Made by a program: the position numbers and the translations under genes. The notes under the pieces are model-generated. The model did no database searches. It worked only from the letters and a program-made list of their open reading frames with translations, and was not told where the DNA came from. 64,000 bases of DNA from assembly GCA_035637455.1 (NCBI GenBank), contig DASPXE010000053.1, positions 45,455-109,454 on the forward strand, in the 5' to 3' direction. This DNA is from 20CM-4-69-16 sp035637455 (GTDB taxonomy: Bacteria > Gemmatimonadota > Gemmatimonadetes > Gemmatimonadales > GWC2-71-9). Positions 26,684 through 36,893 of the stretch are shown here, in pieces; positions within the stretch are counted from its first letter, which is position 1; every line of letters starts with the position of its first letter.

Positions 26684-28463
26684 TCCCAGCCCCGCACCGC
26701 CCGCACCGGGCCCGCCCGGAGCCGCTGCCAGGTTCCCCGCCTGGTCTCCCGCATGGGCGGTACAGCTCGGGGAGCTCTGCTTTTCGGGCACGACCTCCGT
26801 GTTCCTGCTGCACGGGAACACCAACGATCTCGTGCGTCGCGGCGAATCACCCGACGACGGATACGGCACCATCGCCGAGTTTCTCGCCGAGCAGATGTTC
26901 GGGAAGTGGGACCTGGTGCTGCTGTACGACCTGGGGAGGGGACTGCGTGCGTTCGCCGGCCGCAACGAAAAGCGGCTGCAGCGGATGACGGCGCTGGCCA
27001 ATGAGAAGATCTGCGACCTGAGTGAGGTGAAGAACGACCCCGGCTTGATCTTGGCGCTGCTCGACCGGTTCGTGCGGGCCAACATCATCGCGGCGGCCCA
27101 ACGACCGATCAGCGCCGCGGTCCTGATCGATCAAGCCTCGTTTCTCTTCCCCACCGGCGAACCCGGCCGGACGAGCTTCCCGGCGGCCGCCATGCTCGTC
27201 ACGCTGCTCAACTGGGCGAAGAGTCCGCACATCAAGAGCCTGCCGCTGGCGTTCGTACTCTTGGACGAGAAGCGCTCCGAGCTGAACGAGCGACTGACCG
27301 AAAGCCCGCACGTCGCTGCCATCGAGAGCCCACTGCCGGCCGTTGAGGAGCGGGAGCACTTCATCCGCTACACCCTGGGCACCCGAGACCTGACGGGGTT
27401 TTCGGACTTCGACGGGCCGACGCTCGCGCGTCTCACGGCTGGGATCTCGCTGACCGATCTCGCCGTCCTGGTGAAGCTCTCGATGGAGACCGGCCGGCGG
27501 CTCGATGCAAAGCTCTTCCGGGACCTGAAGAAGCGTCTCATCGAGAAGCAGGCGCAAGGGCTGCTCGAGTTCATCGAGCCCAAATGGGCACTGGACACCG
27601 TGATCGGGCATGAGGCGGCGAAGCGACGCCTGCGCGACGACGCGACGCTGCTCCGGCAGGGGCGGCTGGACAGCCTGCCGATGGGCTATCTGCTGTGCGG
27701 CCCGGTGGGGACGGGCAAATCGTTCCTCGCCCAGTGCGCCGCCGGGGAGCTCGGCATCCCGTGTGTGATTCTCAGGAACTTCCGCTCAAAGTACGTGGGT
27801 GAAACGGAAGGCAACCTCGAGCGCGTGCTGTCGGTGTTGCGCGCCATGGGGCCGGTCATGGTCGTGATCGACGAAGCGGACGCAGCCCTCGGGAATCGGG
27901 AAGCCGAGGGCGACTCCGGCACGTCGAGCCGCGTCTTCGGGATGATCGCCACACAGATGGGCGACACGAAGTACCGCGGGTCGATCCTGTGGATGTTGCT
28001 GACGGCGCGCCCCGACTTGCTCCCGCTCGACCTCAAGCGGCAGGGCCGCGCCGAGGTTCATATCCCACTGTTCTATCCGACCGCCGAATCGGAGGTCAGG
28101 GACATGTTCGTGGCACTCGCGCGGAAGTTGCAGAGCCGCCTGGCACCGGAAGACATCCCGCCCATCCCCCGCCTCGGCCAACTCTCGGGCGCCGACATCG
28201 AAGGCCTGGTCGGGCGCGCCCTCCGGCTGTCTTTGCTCGCCGGGAAGGACGCTATCACCCGCGAGTCGCTGACCGAGGTCGTCGCCCAGTTTCTCCCGTC
28301 GACCCAAGGCCTCGAGAAGGAGATGCAGGAAACGGCTGCGATTCTCGAGTGCACCGATCGCCAGTTCCTCCCGCCGGCTATCGCCCAGCGGCTGGATGCC
28401 CGTGGGCGAGGCGAGCTGCAGCAGCGCTTCGTGGAACTGCGCCGATTGGTCGACGGCACGTAG
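26673..28463 (+). CDS. AAA+ ATPase with N-terminal degenerate ATPase-like half (Ycf46-like)
   Basis: 596 residues, cytosolic. The C-terminal half is a complete classical AAA module: Walker A GPVGTGKSFLA (about residue 343), pore-loop-like FRSKYVGETEGNLERV, Walker B VMVVIDEADAAL (about 396), sensor-1 region LLTARPDLLPLDL and a Ser/Leu-rich lid. The N-terminal half (FLLHGNTNDLV, VLIDQASFLFPTG) resembles an ATPase fold lacking a P-loop, as in Ycf46-type proteins. A Pro-rich leader starts the chain. In eukaryotes and archaea ESCRT-III filaments are disassembled by the AAA ATPase Vps4; a similar role for this protein towards the adjacent PspA is a hypothesis from gene order. Confidence 0.87.
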   Translation: MTPDPSPAPPAPGPPGAAARFPAWSPAWAVQLGELCFSGTTSVFLLHGNTNDLVRRGESPDDGYGTIAEFLAEQMFGKWDLVLLYDLGRGLRAFAGRNEKRLQRMTALANEKICDLSEVKNDPGLILALLDRFVRANIIAAAQRPISAAVLIDQASFLFPTGEPGRTSFPAAAMLVTLLNWAKSPHIKSLPLAFVLLDEKRSELNERLTESPHVAAIESPLPAVEEREHFIRYTLGTRDLTGFSDFDGPTLARLTAGISLTDLAVLVKLSMETGRRLDAKLFRDLKKRLIEKQAQGLLEFIEPKWALDTVIGHEAAKRRLRDDATLLRQGRLDSLPMGYLLCGPVGTGKSFLAQCAAGELGIPCVILRNFRSKYVGETEGNLERVLSVLRAMGPVMVVIDEADAALGNREAEGDSGTSSRVFGMIATQMGDTKYRGSILWMLLTARPDLLPLDLKRQGRAEVHIPLFYPTAESEVRDMFVALARKLQSRLAPEDIPPIPRLGQLSGADIEGLVGRALRLSLLAGKDAITRESLTEVVAQFLPSTQGLEKEMQETAAILECTDRQFLPPAIAQRLDARGRGELQQRFVELRRLVDGT

Positions 28464-28488
28464 ACCTGCGCGTCAGCGGCGCGCCACG

Positions 28489-28522
28489 CCGGACGCCCTG
28501 GCGAAGCTCCCCAAGCGTCCGG
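28489..28522. terminator. Hairpin between convergent AAA+ and rsgA genes
   Basis: CCGGACGC (28489-28496) and GCGTCCGG (28515-28522) form a perfect 8-bp stem with an 18-nt loop, 25 nt after the AAA+ stop and 6 nt before the rsgA stop. There is no T tract, so termination is plausible but unproven. It marks the end of the seven-gene cluster. Confidence 0.4.
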
Positions 28523-28528
28523 TCTGAC

Positions 28529-29461
28529 TCACCTCGCGCGACGACGACCGCTGGACCAGGAGGGCACGCTGACTTCCTCGTAGATCCGCTGGTAGGAGAC
28601 CAGCCGATCAGGATCGAATCTGTCTTCCTCCGCCGCCCGCCGCACCGCGCAGTCCGGCTCCATGAGGTGGCGGCAGTTGTCGAAGCGGCACGCGTCGAGC
28701 AATTGGCGGAACTCGGGGAAGCAGCTGCCGAGGGCATCCGGGTCCACGCCCCACGTCGCGACTTCCCGCAGCCCCGGCGTGTCCACGACGAAGCCGCGCT
28801 CCGCGAGCGGCACGAGCAGGGCGGCGCGCGTCGTGTGCTTCCCCTTCCCCCAGTACGCGCTGATCGCGCCGATCCGGAGGTTCAACCCTGGGTGGAGCGC
28901 GTTCATGAGACTCGACTTCCCCACCCCCGATGGGCCGGTGAGCACCGACGCCCGGCCGCGCAGCAGGTCGCGCAGCGCGGGCAGCCCTTCCGCCGCCCGC
29001 ACCGATGTCGGCAGGACCTGATAGCCAGCCGGTCCGAACCGCCGCTGGAACACGCCCGCAGCGCGCCGCTCAAGCTCGATCTTGTTGAGCACGATGACCG
29101 CGGGGATCCGGTTCGCCTCGGCGATGACGAGGAAGCGGTCGAGCAACCGCAAGTTGGGTTCCGGGTCGCGCGCCGACGCGACGACCACGACCTGGTCCAC
29201 GTTCGCGGCGAGCGGCTGGACGCGGGGGCTGCGCTCACCGGCGGCGCGCCGTGCCAGCACCGAGCGTCGCGGACGCACGCGCGAAATCGTCGCCGGGCCA
29301 TCGGGCTGCAGCGCGAGCTCGACGACGTCCCCGGCGACGATGCGGTCGTCGTCGCGCCGCCGCAGCTTGCCACGCAGCACCGCCGTCACCTCGCCCGCGT
29401 CGGTGTATACGCGGTAGCTGGAGCCGGTGCGCACCAGCACCACGCCGGTGGTCATGGCCAT
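28529..29461 (-). CDS. rsgA: Ribosome small-subunit biogenesis GTPase RsgA
   Basis: 310-residue circularly permuted GTPase that checks late 30S maturation. An N-terminal OB-fold (GVVLVRTGSSYRVYTDAGEV) is followed by the permuted G domain: G4-type VLNKIEL, G1 GPSGVGKSSL (about residue 176), G2 region KHTTRAA and G3 DTPGLRE in the order G4-G5-G1-G2-G3 typical of RsgA. The C-terminal zinc finger is C-x5-C-x-H-x5-C: CRFDNCRHLMEPDC. The start could also be the next codon pair (ATG at 29455). Its 5' end overlaps the small upstream gene by 10 nt; the operon runs thiolase, FadJ, proline dehydrogenase, small gene, rsgA. Confidence 0.95.
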   Translation of the reverse strand: MAMTTGVVLVRTGSSYRVYTDAGEVTAVLRGKLRRRDDDRIVAGDVVELALQPDGPATISRVRPRRSVLARRAAGERSPRVQPLAANVDQVVVVASARDPEPNLRLLDRFLVIAEANRIPAVIVLNKIELERRAAGVFQRRFGPAGYQVLPTSVRAAEGLPALRDLLRGRASVLTGPSGVGKSSLMNALHPGLNLRIGAISAYWGKGKHTTRAALLVPLAERGFVVDTPGLREVATWGVDPDALGSCFPEFRQLLDACRFDNCRHLMEPDCAVRRAAEEDRFDPDRLVSYQRIYEEVSVPSWSSGRRRAR

Positions 29462-29784
29462 CGCACGTCACCACCGTCCCTGCCCGCCACCTGGATACAG
29501 CCGTCGAGATGCTGTTTCACGGCCTGGAGCGTCAGGGCGAGCACGGGTGCGAGCGCCTCGGCCGGCGTCTTCCCCCAGGCGAGGTATTCGGTTTCCAGGT
29601 GCCCCACGGGCCGGTCGCCTCCCTCGGACCAGCGCACGAACAGCAGCGCTGCCCCATACAGCCCCTTCGCGTTCGGCGCGTCGTCCACGAACGTGGCGAC
29701 GGAATACGCCCGGCCGTCCGCGCCGCCAAACGCGGGCGCTCGCTCGTGCACGCGCTGGTAGCCGCCCAGCGTGCCGTCATTCAG
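29452..29784 (-). CDS. Small conserved-looking protein, unknown (probable CTG start)
   Basis: About 110 residues, no family named. It has the pattern of an alpha/beta domain: AYSVATFVDDAPNAKGLYGAA, ALLFVRWSEG, HLETEYLAWGKTPAEALAPV and a final helix LTLQAVKQHLDGCI. The first GTG (29751) leaves an abrupt start; the frame continues upstream as LNDGTLGGYQRVHERAPAF with the same base composition, and a CTG at 29784 overlaps the proline dehydrogenase TGA as CTGA. No ATG, GTG or TTG lies between. It overlaps rsgA by 10 nt. An 82-codon ATG frame in the same place (29780) is a compositional shadow. Confidence 0.6.
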   Translation of the reverse strand: MNDGTLGGYQRVHERAPAFGGADGRAYSVATFVDDAPNAKGLYGAALLFVRWSEGGDRPVGHLETEYLAWGKTPAEALAPVLALTLQAVKQHLDGCIQVAGRDGGDVRWP

Positions 29785-30713
29785 CTCCGCCGTAGCGACT
29801 CCCGCACGATGTTGCCGAGCAGAAAGGCGATGTTCGCCGGGCGCTCGGCGAGCCGCCGCATCAAGTAGGGGTACCAGTGGCTCCCAAACGGGACGTAGAC
29901 CCGCACGTTGTAGCCCTCGCGGCGCAGGCTCTGCTGGAGGTCGCGGCGGACGCCGTACAGCAGCTGGAACTCGAAGCGGCGGGGCGCGATGCCGCTCCGG
30001 CGGGCGAAGTCTTTCGCGTGCGCGATGATGCGGGCGTCATGCGTGGCGATCCCGGGATAGTCCGCCCGCTCGAGCAGCCGCTCCATGCAGCGGACGTAGT
30101 TCGCGTCCACGGCGCGCTTGTCCGGAAACGCGACCGTCGCGGGCTCCTGATACGCGCCCTTGCAGAGCCGTACGCGGGCGCCCAGCACGATCATGTCTTC
30201 CACGTCCTGCTCGGTGCGTCGCAGATACGATTGCAGCACGACGCCGACGGCGTTCGCGAACTCCGGATGGAGGGTCCGCTTGAACAGCTGCAGCGTCTTC
30301 TCGGTGTAGGCCGACTGCTCCATGTCGATCCGGACGAACGACCCGTAGCTCCGCGCTTTGGCGAGGATCGCCCGGACGTTCTCGATGCACAACCGCTCGT
30401 CGATCTCGAGCCCCATCTGGGTGAGCTTCAGCGACACGTTCGCGTCCGCGCCGACGTGGCGGATGCGGTCGAGGGTTTCCAGATACGTATCGCGCGCAGC
30501 GCGGGCTTCGGAGTGGCTCGTCACCGACTCGCCGAGCAGATCGAGGCTCGCGGAAATGCCCACGGCGTTGAGCCCCTTGAGAGCAGCGACCGCGGCCTCG
30601 ACCGTTTCACCCGCGACGAAGCGCGAGGCGAGGCGGCGGGCGAGGCCGTTGCCTCGAATGAAGCCGAAGATGCGGGATTGCTCGCTGAGCCACAGCAGGC
30701 CGGCGCGGATCAT
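29781..30713 (-). CDS. Proline dehydrogenase (monofunctional)
   Basis: 310-residue FAD-dependent PRODH, first step of proline catabolism (proline to pyrroline-5-carboxylate, electrons to quinone), probably peripheral to the inner membrane. The TIM-barrel signature includes VSLKLTQMGLEID, VRIDMEQS, VVLQSYLRRTEQD, RLCKGAYQEP, THD and the C-terminal substrate motif RVYVPFGSHWYPYLMRRLAERP with the paired arginines. It is the stand-alone form, not the bifunctional PutA; no P5C dehydrogenase gene is in the window. It sits 21 bp downstream of the FadJ-type gene in the same orientation. Confidence 0.93.
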   Translation of the reverse strand: MIRAGLLWLSEQSRIFGFIRGNGLARRLASRFVAGETVEAAVAALKGLNAVGISASLDLLGESVTSHSEARAARDTYLETLDRIRHVGADANVSLKLTQMGLEIDERLCIENVRAILAKARSYGSFVRIDMEQSAYTEKTLQLFKRTLHPEFANAVGVVLQSYLRRTEQDVEDMIVLGARVRLCKGAYQEPATVAFPDKRAVDANYVRCMERLLERADYPGIATHDARIIAHAKDFARRSGIAPRRFEFQLLYGVRRDLQQSLRREGYNVRVYVPFGSHWYPYLMRRLAERPANIAFLLGNIVRESLRRS

Positions 30714-30734
30714 TACAGGGTGGCGTGTCGGGCG

Positions 30735-32863
<2,129 letters not shown>

Positions 32864-32864
<1 letters not shown>

Positions 32865-34123
32865 CAGCGACGCTCCAGCACCATCGCGAAGCCCATGCCG
32901 CCCTGCGCACAGATCGAGAGCAACCCGAACTGCACGTCGCGGCGCGCCATCTCGTTTGCGAGCGTCGTGACGATGCGGCCACCGGTGGCGCCGAAGGGGT
33001 GACCGATCGCGATCGAGCCTCCCATCACGTTGATGATCTCGGGGTCGATCTCCCAACCCAACGCCCGCCATCCCTGCAGGTTCGAGAGTACCTGCGCCGC
33101 GAACGCCTCGTGCACTTCCACCAGGCCCAGATCCCGCCACTCGATCCCGGCGCGCTCGAGCGCCTTGGGAACCGCGAAGATCGGGGCCTGCAACAGCTGC
33201 CAGCCGGGGTCGACGGCGGCGACGGCGTACGAGCGGACGTACGCGAGCGGCGTGTACCCGAGCGCCCGCGCCGCGGCGTCACTGGTGAGCAGGACCGCCG
33301 CGGCGCCGTCGGTGAGTGGCGAGGAGTTCGCAGCCGTCACGCTGCCGTAGCGACGGTCGAACACGGGCTTGAGCTTCGCCATCTGCTCGAGCGAGGTGTC
33401 CCGCCGGATGCCGTTGTCCTGGGTGACCACGGGCTCCCCGGGCCGGGCCGGGAGCCACGGCACGATCTCGGCGGTGAGGCGACCGTCGTCCGTGCCCTGA
33501 GCGGCGCGCTGGTGGCTCCGCAGCGCCCACTCGTCCTGCGCGGCGCGAGCGATGTGGTTCTCCTTCGCCATCTTCTCGGCCGACTGTCCCATCGTCTCCC
33601 CGGTCGACGGCTCGGCGATCGCGGGGGACACCGGCACCAGATCGCGGGGACGGACGCGACTGAACGTCTTGAGTCTGGCCGGAAGGGTCCTCGCCCGGCT
33701 CGCCTCGACCAGGATGTCGGCGAGGCGGCGCGAGGCGAGGATCGGGATGTCGGAGAGCGATTCCACGCCGCCCGCGATCACCACGTTCGCATGGCCGAGC
33801 GCGATCTGATCGTGGGCGTTGGAGACCGCCTGACCGGCGGAAGCGCAGGCGCGATTGAGGGAGTACGCCGGGATCTCTTTCGGGAACTGGGGGAGGAGGC
33901 TCACTTCGCGGGCGACGTTCGGAACGAGCGCCGACGGGACGACTTGCCCGAAGACCACCTCGTCCACGTCCGTGCCTTCCAGGTTGGTGCGCTCAAGCAG
34001 CTCGCGGGCCACATAGCGGGCCAGGTCCACGGCAGGCGCGCCCTTCAGCGCGGTGCCCGACTTGCAAAACGGCGTGCGACACCCGGCGACGATCGCGACC
34101 CGCCGTCCGTTTCTTTCAGACAT
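32864..34123 (-). CDS. fadI: Acetyl-CoA acyltransferase (3-ketoacyl-CoA thiolase)
   Basis: 419-residue thiolase, the last step of beta-oxidation, partner of the FadJ-type protein encoded next to it. Catalytic Cys in NRACASAGQAV (about residue 91), GGVESLSD, then GHPFGATGG with the His (about 377) and the second Cys in SICAQGGMG. The ATG at 34123 has GGAGGGG 5 nt upstream, so the longer frame (to 34399, antisense to glpD) is rejected. Stop and start of the next gene overlap as TGATG. Probably heads the operon that runs leftward to rsgA. Confidence 0.95.
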
Positions 34124-34253
34124 TACATTCCCCTCCGCACGAGTACGCGCCCTGAGAGGGCGCGCTCGGCCCCGGGCGCGTCCCGAAAGACGCACGACGC
34201 CCGAGCCCGGGACGAAACCTACCACAGGGCCCGCGCACCGGCCAAGACACGTC
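34124..34253. promoter_or_regulatory. Divergent thiolase / glpD control region with inverted repeats
   Basis: 130 bp between divergent starts. It holds a tight palindrome GCGCCCT-gag-AGGGCGC (34147-34163) and a second pair CGTCCCG (34179-34185) / CGGGACG (34208-34214). Such dyads fit operators shared by the two catabolic genes, but no known FadR, PsrA or GlpR site was recognised. Confidence 0.35.
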
Positions 34254-35927
34254 GTGACGACCGAAACGGAGTTCTCGCACCGTACCCGCGCCGCCGCCCT
34301 TCGTGCGATGGCTGCGGAGCCGGTGGACCTGCTCGTGATCGGCGGTGGCATCACGGGCGCCGGCGTCGCCCGCGACGCAGCGTTACGCGGCATCCGCACC
34401 GCGCTGGTGGACAGGGGTGACTTCGGCGGCGGGACATCCTCGCACTCCTCACGGTTGATCCACGGCGGGCTGCGCTACCTCGAGCAACGCGCCTTCCGAC
34501 TCGTGTTCGAGGCGAGCCGCGAGCGGCGCGTGCTGCTCACGATCGCGCCGCATCTCGTCCGACCGCTCGCGTTTCTTTTCCCCGCCTATCGTGGCGCGCG
34601 CGTGCCGGCCTGGCAGCTCCGCGCGGGTCTATGGCTATACGACCTGCTCGCCGCGTTCCGCAACGTGCGAAGGCACCGCTGGCTCGGGCGCAAGGCCGTG
34701 CTCCGCGTCGAGGCCGGCTTGCGCGAGCGGGACCTGACGGGCGCCGGCCTCTACTACGACGCGCAGACAGACGACGCGCGGCTCGTCATCGCGACGATGC
34801 GGAGCGCCGCGCAGGCGGGAGCGCTGGTCGCCAATTACACGGAGGCGTCGAGCCTCCTGAAGCCCGATGGGCGGGTCCGCGGTGCGACGCTGCGTGACGT
34901 CCTGACCGGGGCGACCTGCACGGCGCGCGCGCTCATCGTCGTGAACGCCACGGGTCCCTGGCTCGACCGCGTGCGGCGGCTCGACGACCCCCAGGCGGAG
35001 CCGCTGCTGCGGCTCACCAAGGGTACGCACGTGGTCGTGCCGCGGCAGCGCCTCGGCAATGCGCACGCCGTGACGCTCACCTCGCCGATCGACGGGCGCG
35101 TGATGTTCGCACTGCCGTGGGGAGACCAGACCTACATCGGCACGACCGACACCGACGAGGACGCCTCGCCCGACGACGTGCGGGCGACCGCCGACGACGT
35201 GATATATCTGCTCCGCTCGGTCAACGCCTTCTTCCCGCAGGCCCGACTCGCGCCCACGGACGTCGTCGCCACCTGGGCTGGCCTGCGCCCGCTGCTCGCC
35301 CCACCGCGCGACCTCTCGGCGTCGGACGTCTCGCGCGAGCACCGTGTCGTCGAGAGCCAGAGCGGGCTGATCACGATCGCGGGCGGCAAGCTCACGACGT
35401 ACCGCGTGATGGGGCACGACGTGGCGGAGCGCGTGGCCGCGCGGCTGCACGAGGTGGACGGCCGGCCCCGGCCCGCCGCCCCGCCGACCGACCGGCTGCC
35501 GCTCCCCGGCGGCGAAACCGCCGACCTCGAAGTGCTGGTCGAGGCGGCCAAAGCGCGCGGCGTGCTGGAGTCGACCGCCCGCCACCTCGTCCGGAGCTAC
35601 GGCAGCGAGTCGGCGGCGGTCCTGAACCGGGTGGACCACGACCGCGCGCTGGGCCGGCCGATCGTCGCAGGGCGTCCGGAGATCTGGGCGGAAGTCGTCC
35701 ACGCTGTCGAGCGCGAGATGGCGCTGCGGCTGGCGGACGTGCTCGTCCGGCGGCTGCACCTCTTCTACGAGACGGACGGCTCTGCCGCCGCCCCAGCCGT
35801 CGCGGCGAGCATGGCCGGCCTGCTCGGCTGGGATGCGATGCGCGTCGCCGAGGAGCTAGCCGACTATCGCGCCCTCGCCGATCGCGCTCGGACATTCCTC
35901 AAAGAGACGCCGCGATCCAACCCGTAG
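34254..35927 (+). CDS. glpD: FAD-dependent glycerol-3-phosphate dehydrogenase
   Basis: 557-residue aerobic glycerol-3-phosphate dehydrogenase, passing electrons to quinones at the inner membrane. FAD-binding GxGxxG in LLVIGGGITGAGVARDAA, then GGTSSHSSRLIHGGLRYLEQ, typical of GlpD; YYDAQTDDARLVI, PWGDQTYIGTTDTDED and GGKLTTYRVMGHDVAERV mark the substrate domain, and the C-terminal ~100 residues are the helical DAO_C domain. The GTG at 34254 gives an N-terminus like other GlpD proteins; the frame is open 200 nt further but antisense to the thiolase. It is divergent from the fad operon, consistent with lipid-derived glycerol and acyl-chain use. Confidence 0.94.
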   Translation: MTTETEFSHRTRAAALRAMAAEPVDLLVIGGGITGAGVARDAALRGIRTALVDRGDFGGGTSSHSSRLIHGGLRYLEQRAFRLVFEASRERRVLLTIAPHLVRPLAFLFPAYRGARVPAWQLRAGLWLYDLLAAFRNVRRHRWLGRKAVLRVEAGLRERDLTGAGLYYDAQTDDARLVIATMRSAAQAGALVANYTEASSLLKPDGRVRGATLRDVLTGATCTARALIVVNATGPWLDRVRRLDDPQAEPLLRLTKGTHVVVPRQRLGNAHAVTLTSPIDGRVMFALPWGDQTYIGTTDTDEDASPDDVRATADDVIYLLRSVNAFFPQARLAPTDVVATWAGLRPLLAPPRDLSASDVSREHRVVESQSGLITIAGGKLTTYRVMGHDVAERVAARLHEVDGRPRPAAPPTDRLPLPGGETADLEVLVEAAKARGVLESTARHLVRSYGSESAAVLNRVDHDRALGRPIVAGRPEIWAEVVHAVEREMALRLADVLVRRLHLFYETDGSAAAPAVAASMAGLLGWDAMRVAEELADYRALADRARTFLKETPRSNP

Positions 35928-35982
35928 ACCGGATGATGCTTGCCAACCACCGCGACCGCCGGTACTATCTCTCGCGCTACAC

Positions 35983-36882
35983 ATGGGTTCCGAGCACCGA
36001 GTGCTCCGTCGCCGCTCCAGAATCGTGCGGGTTATCCTGGTCGGCCTCTCCCTATCGGGAGGCTGTGCGCGTGAGCGCGCCACTGCGCGCGACCGGAGCA
36101 CCGCCGCGGCGCCGGCTCTGCGCGGCCCTGCCGACTCCCTGATCCCCCCCGGCCCGCTCGGCGCCGCGATCCAGCGTGGTCGCGCTCTCCTGGTCGCCAC
36201 GCGCGACAGCCTCCCGACTCACGTCGGCAACGATCTGCGGTGCGTCAGCTGTCACCTCGACGCCGGCCGCCGCCAAGCGCTGGGCTCGTGGGTGGGCGTC
36301 TACGCGCGCTACCCGCAGTACCGCCCCCGCAGCGCGACGGTCGAGACGATCGAATACCGCGTGAACGACTGCTTCCGGCGCAGCATGAACGGCACGCCAC
36401 TCGCCGTCGACGGCGTCGAGATGCGGGACATCCTCGCGTACCTTTGGTTCCTGTCGCGCGACGTCCCGATCGAGCCCCCACCTCCGGGCAATCGGCTCCA
36501 GAAGTGGGCCGGGCTGACGTCTGACACGGCGGCGGGTGCAGCGGTGTACGCCGCCAGCTGCGCGAAGTGTCACGGCCCGGCGGGTCAGGGGACGGCCGTC
36601 GCGCCGCCCCTGTGGGGGCCAAGGTCCTACAACATCGGCGCGGGGATGGCGCGAGTCCGCACGGCTGCGGCGTTCATCAGGGAGAACATGCCGTTCGACC
36701 AGCCGGGTACGCTGACCGACGAACAGGCGTTCGATGTCGCGGCCTTCATCAGCGCGTACCCGCGGCCGGACTTTCCCGACAAGATCCACGACTGGCCGAA
36801 CGGCGACGCCCCGCCCGACGTCGCCTATCCTACGCTCGCCGCCCAGCGCAACACGCACCCTAGTCCTCAACGCACCCATTGA
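35983..36882 (+). CDS. TsdA-like dihaem cytochrome c lipoprotein
   Basis: 299 residues. A short basic leader and hydrophobic stretch end in LSGGC, a lipoprotein-type Cys, so it is probably anchored in the periplasm. Two haem c sites: CVSCH (about residue 87) and CAKCH (about 194). The first domain has CHLDAGRRQALGSWVGVYARYPQY and VNDCFRRSMNG, the pattern of thiosulfate dehydrogenase TsdA-type domains; the second is a plain class I cytochrome c with a late Met candidate in GMARV/ENMPF. Thiosulfate oxidation or tetrathionate reduction is the family activity, but the axial ligands cannot be checked here. It directly precedes a Tat-exported DsrE-like gene. Confidence 0.82.
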   Translation: MGSEHRVLRRRSRIVRVILVGLSLSGGCARERATARDRSTAAAPALRGPADSLIPPGPLGAAIQRGRALLVATRDSLPTHVGNDLRCVSCHLDAGRRQALGSWVGVYARYPQYRPRSATVETIEYRVNDCFRRSMNGTPLAVDGVEMRDILAYLWFLSRDVPIEPPPPGNRLQKWAGLTSDTAAGAAVYAASCAKCHGPAGQGTAVAPPLWGPRSYNIGAGMARVRTAAAFIRENMPFDQPGTLTDEQAFDVAAFISAYPRPDFPDKIHDWPNGDAPPDVAYPTLAAQRNTHPSPQRTH

Positions 36883-36893
36883 TAGGAGGTCGC

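Noticed and set aside
29532..29780. ATG-initiated 82-codon frame in an ATGA overlap with the proline dehydrogenase gene
   Set aside because: Its translation is Arg/Thr/Ser-rich without structure; the other frame gives a plausible alpha/beta protein with normal codon-position GC.
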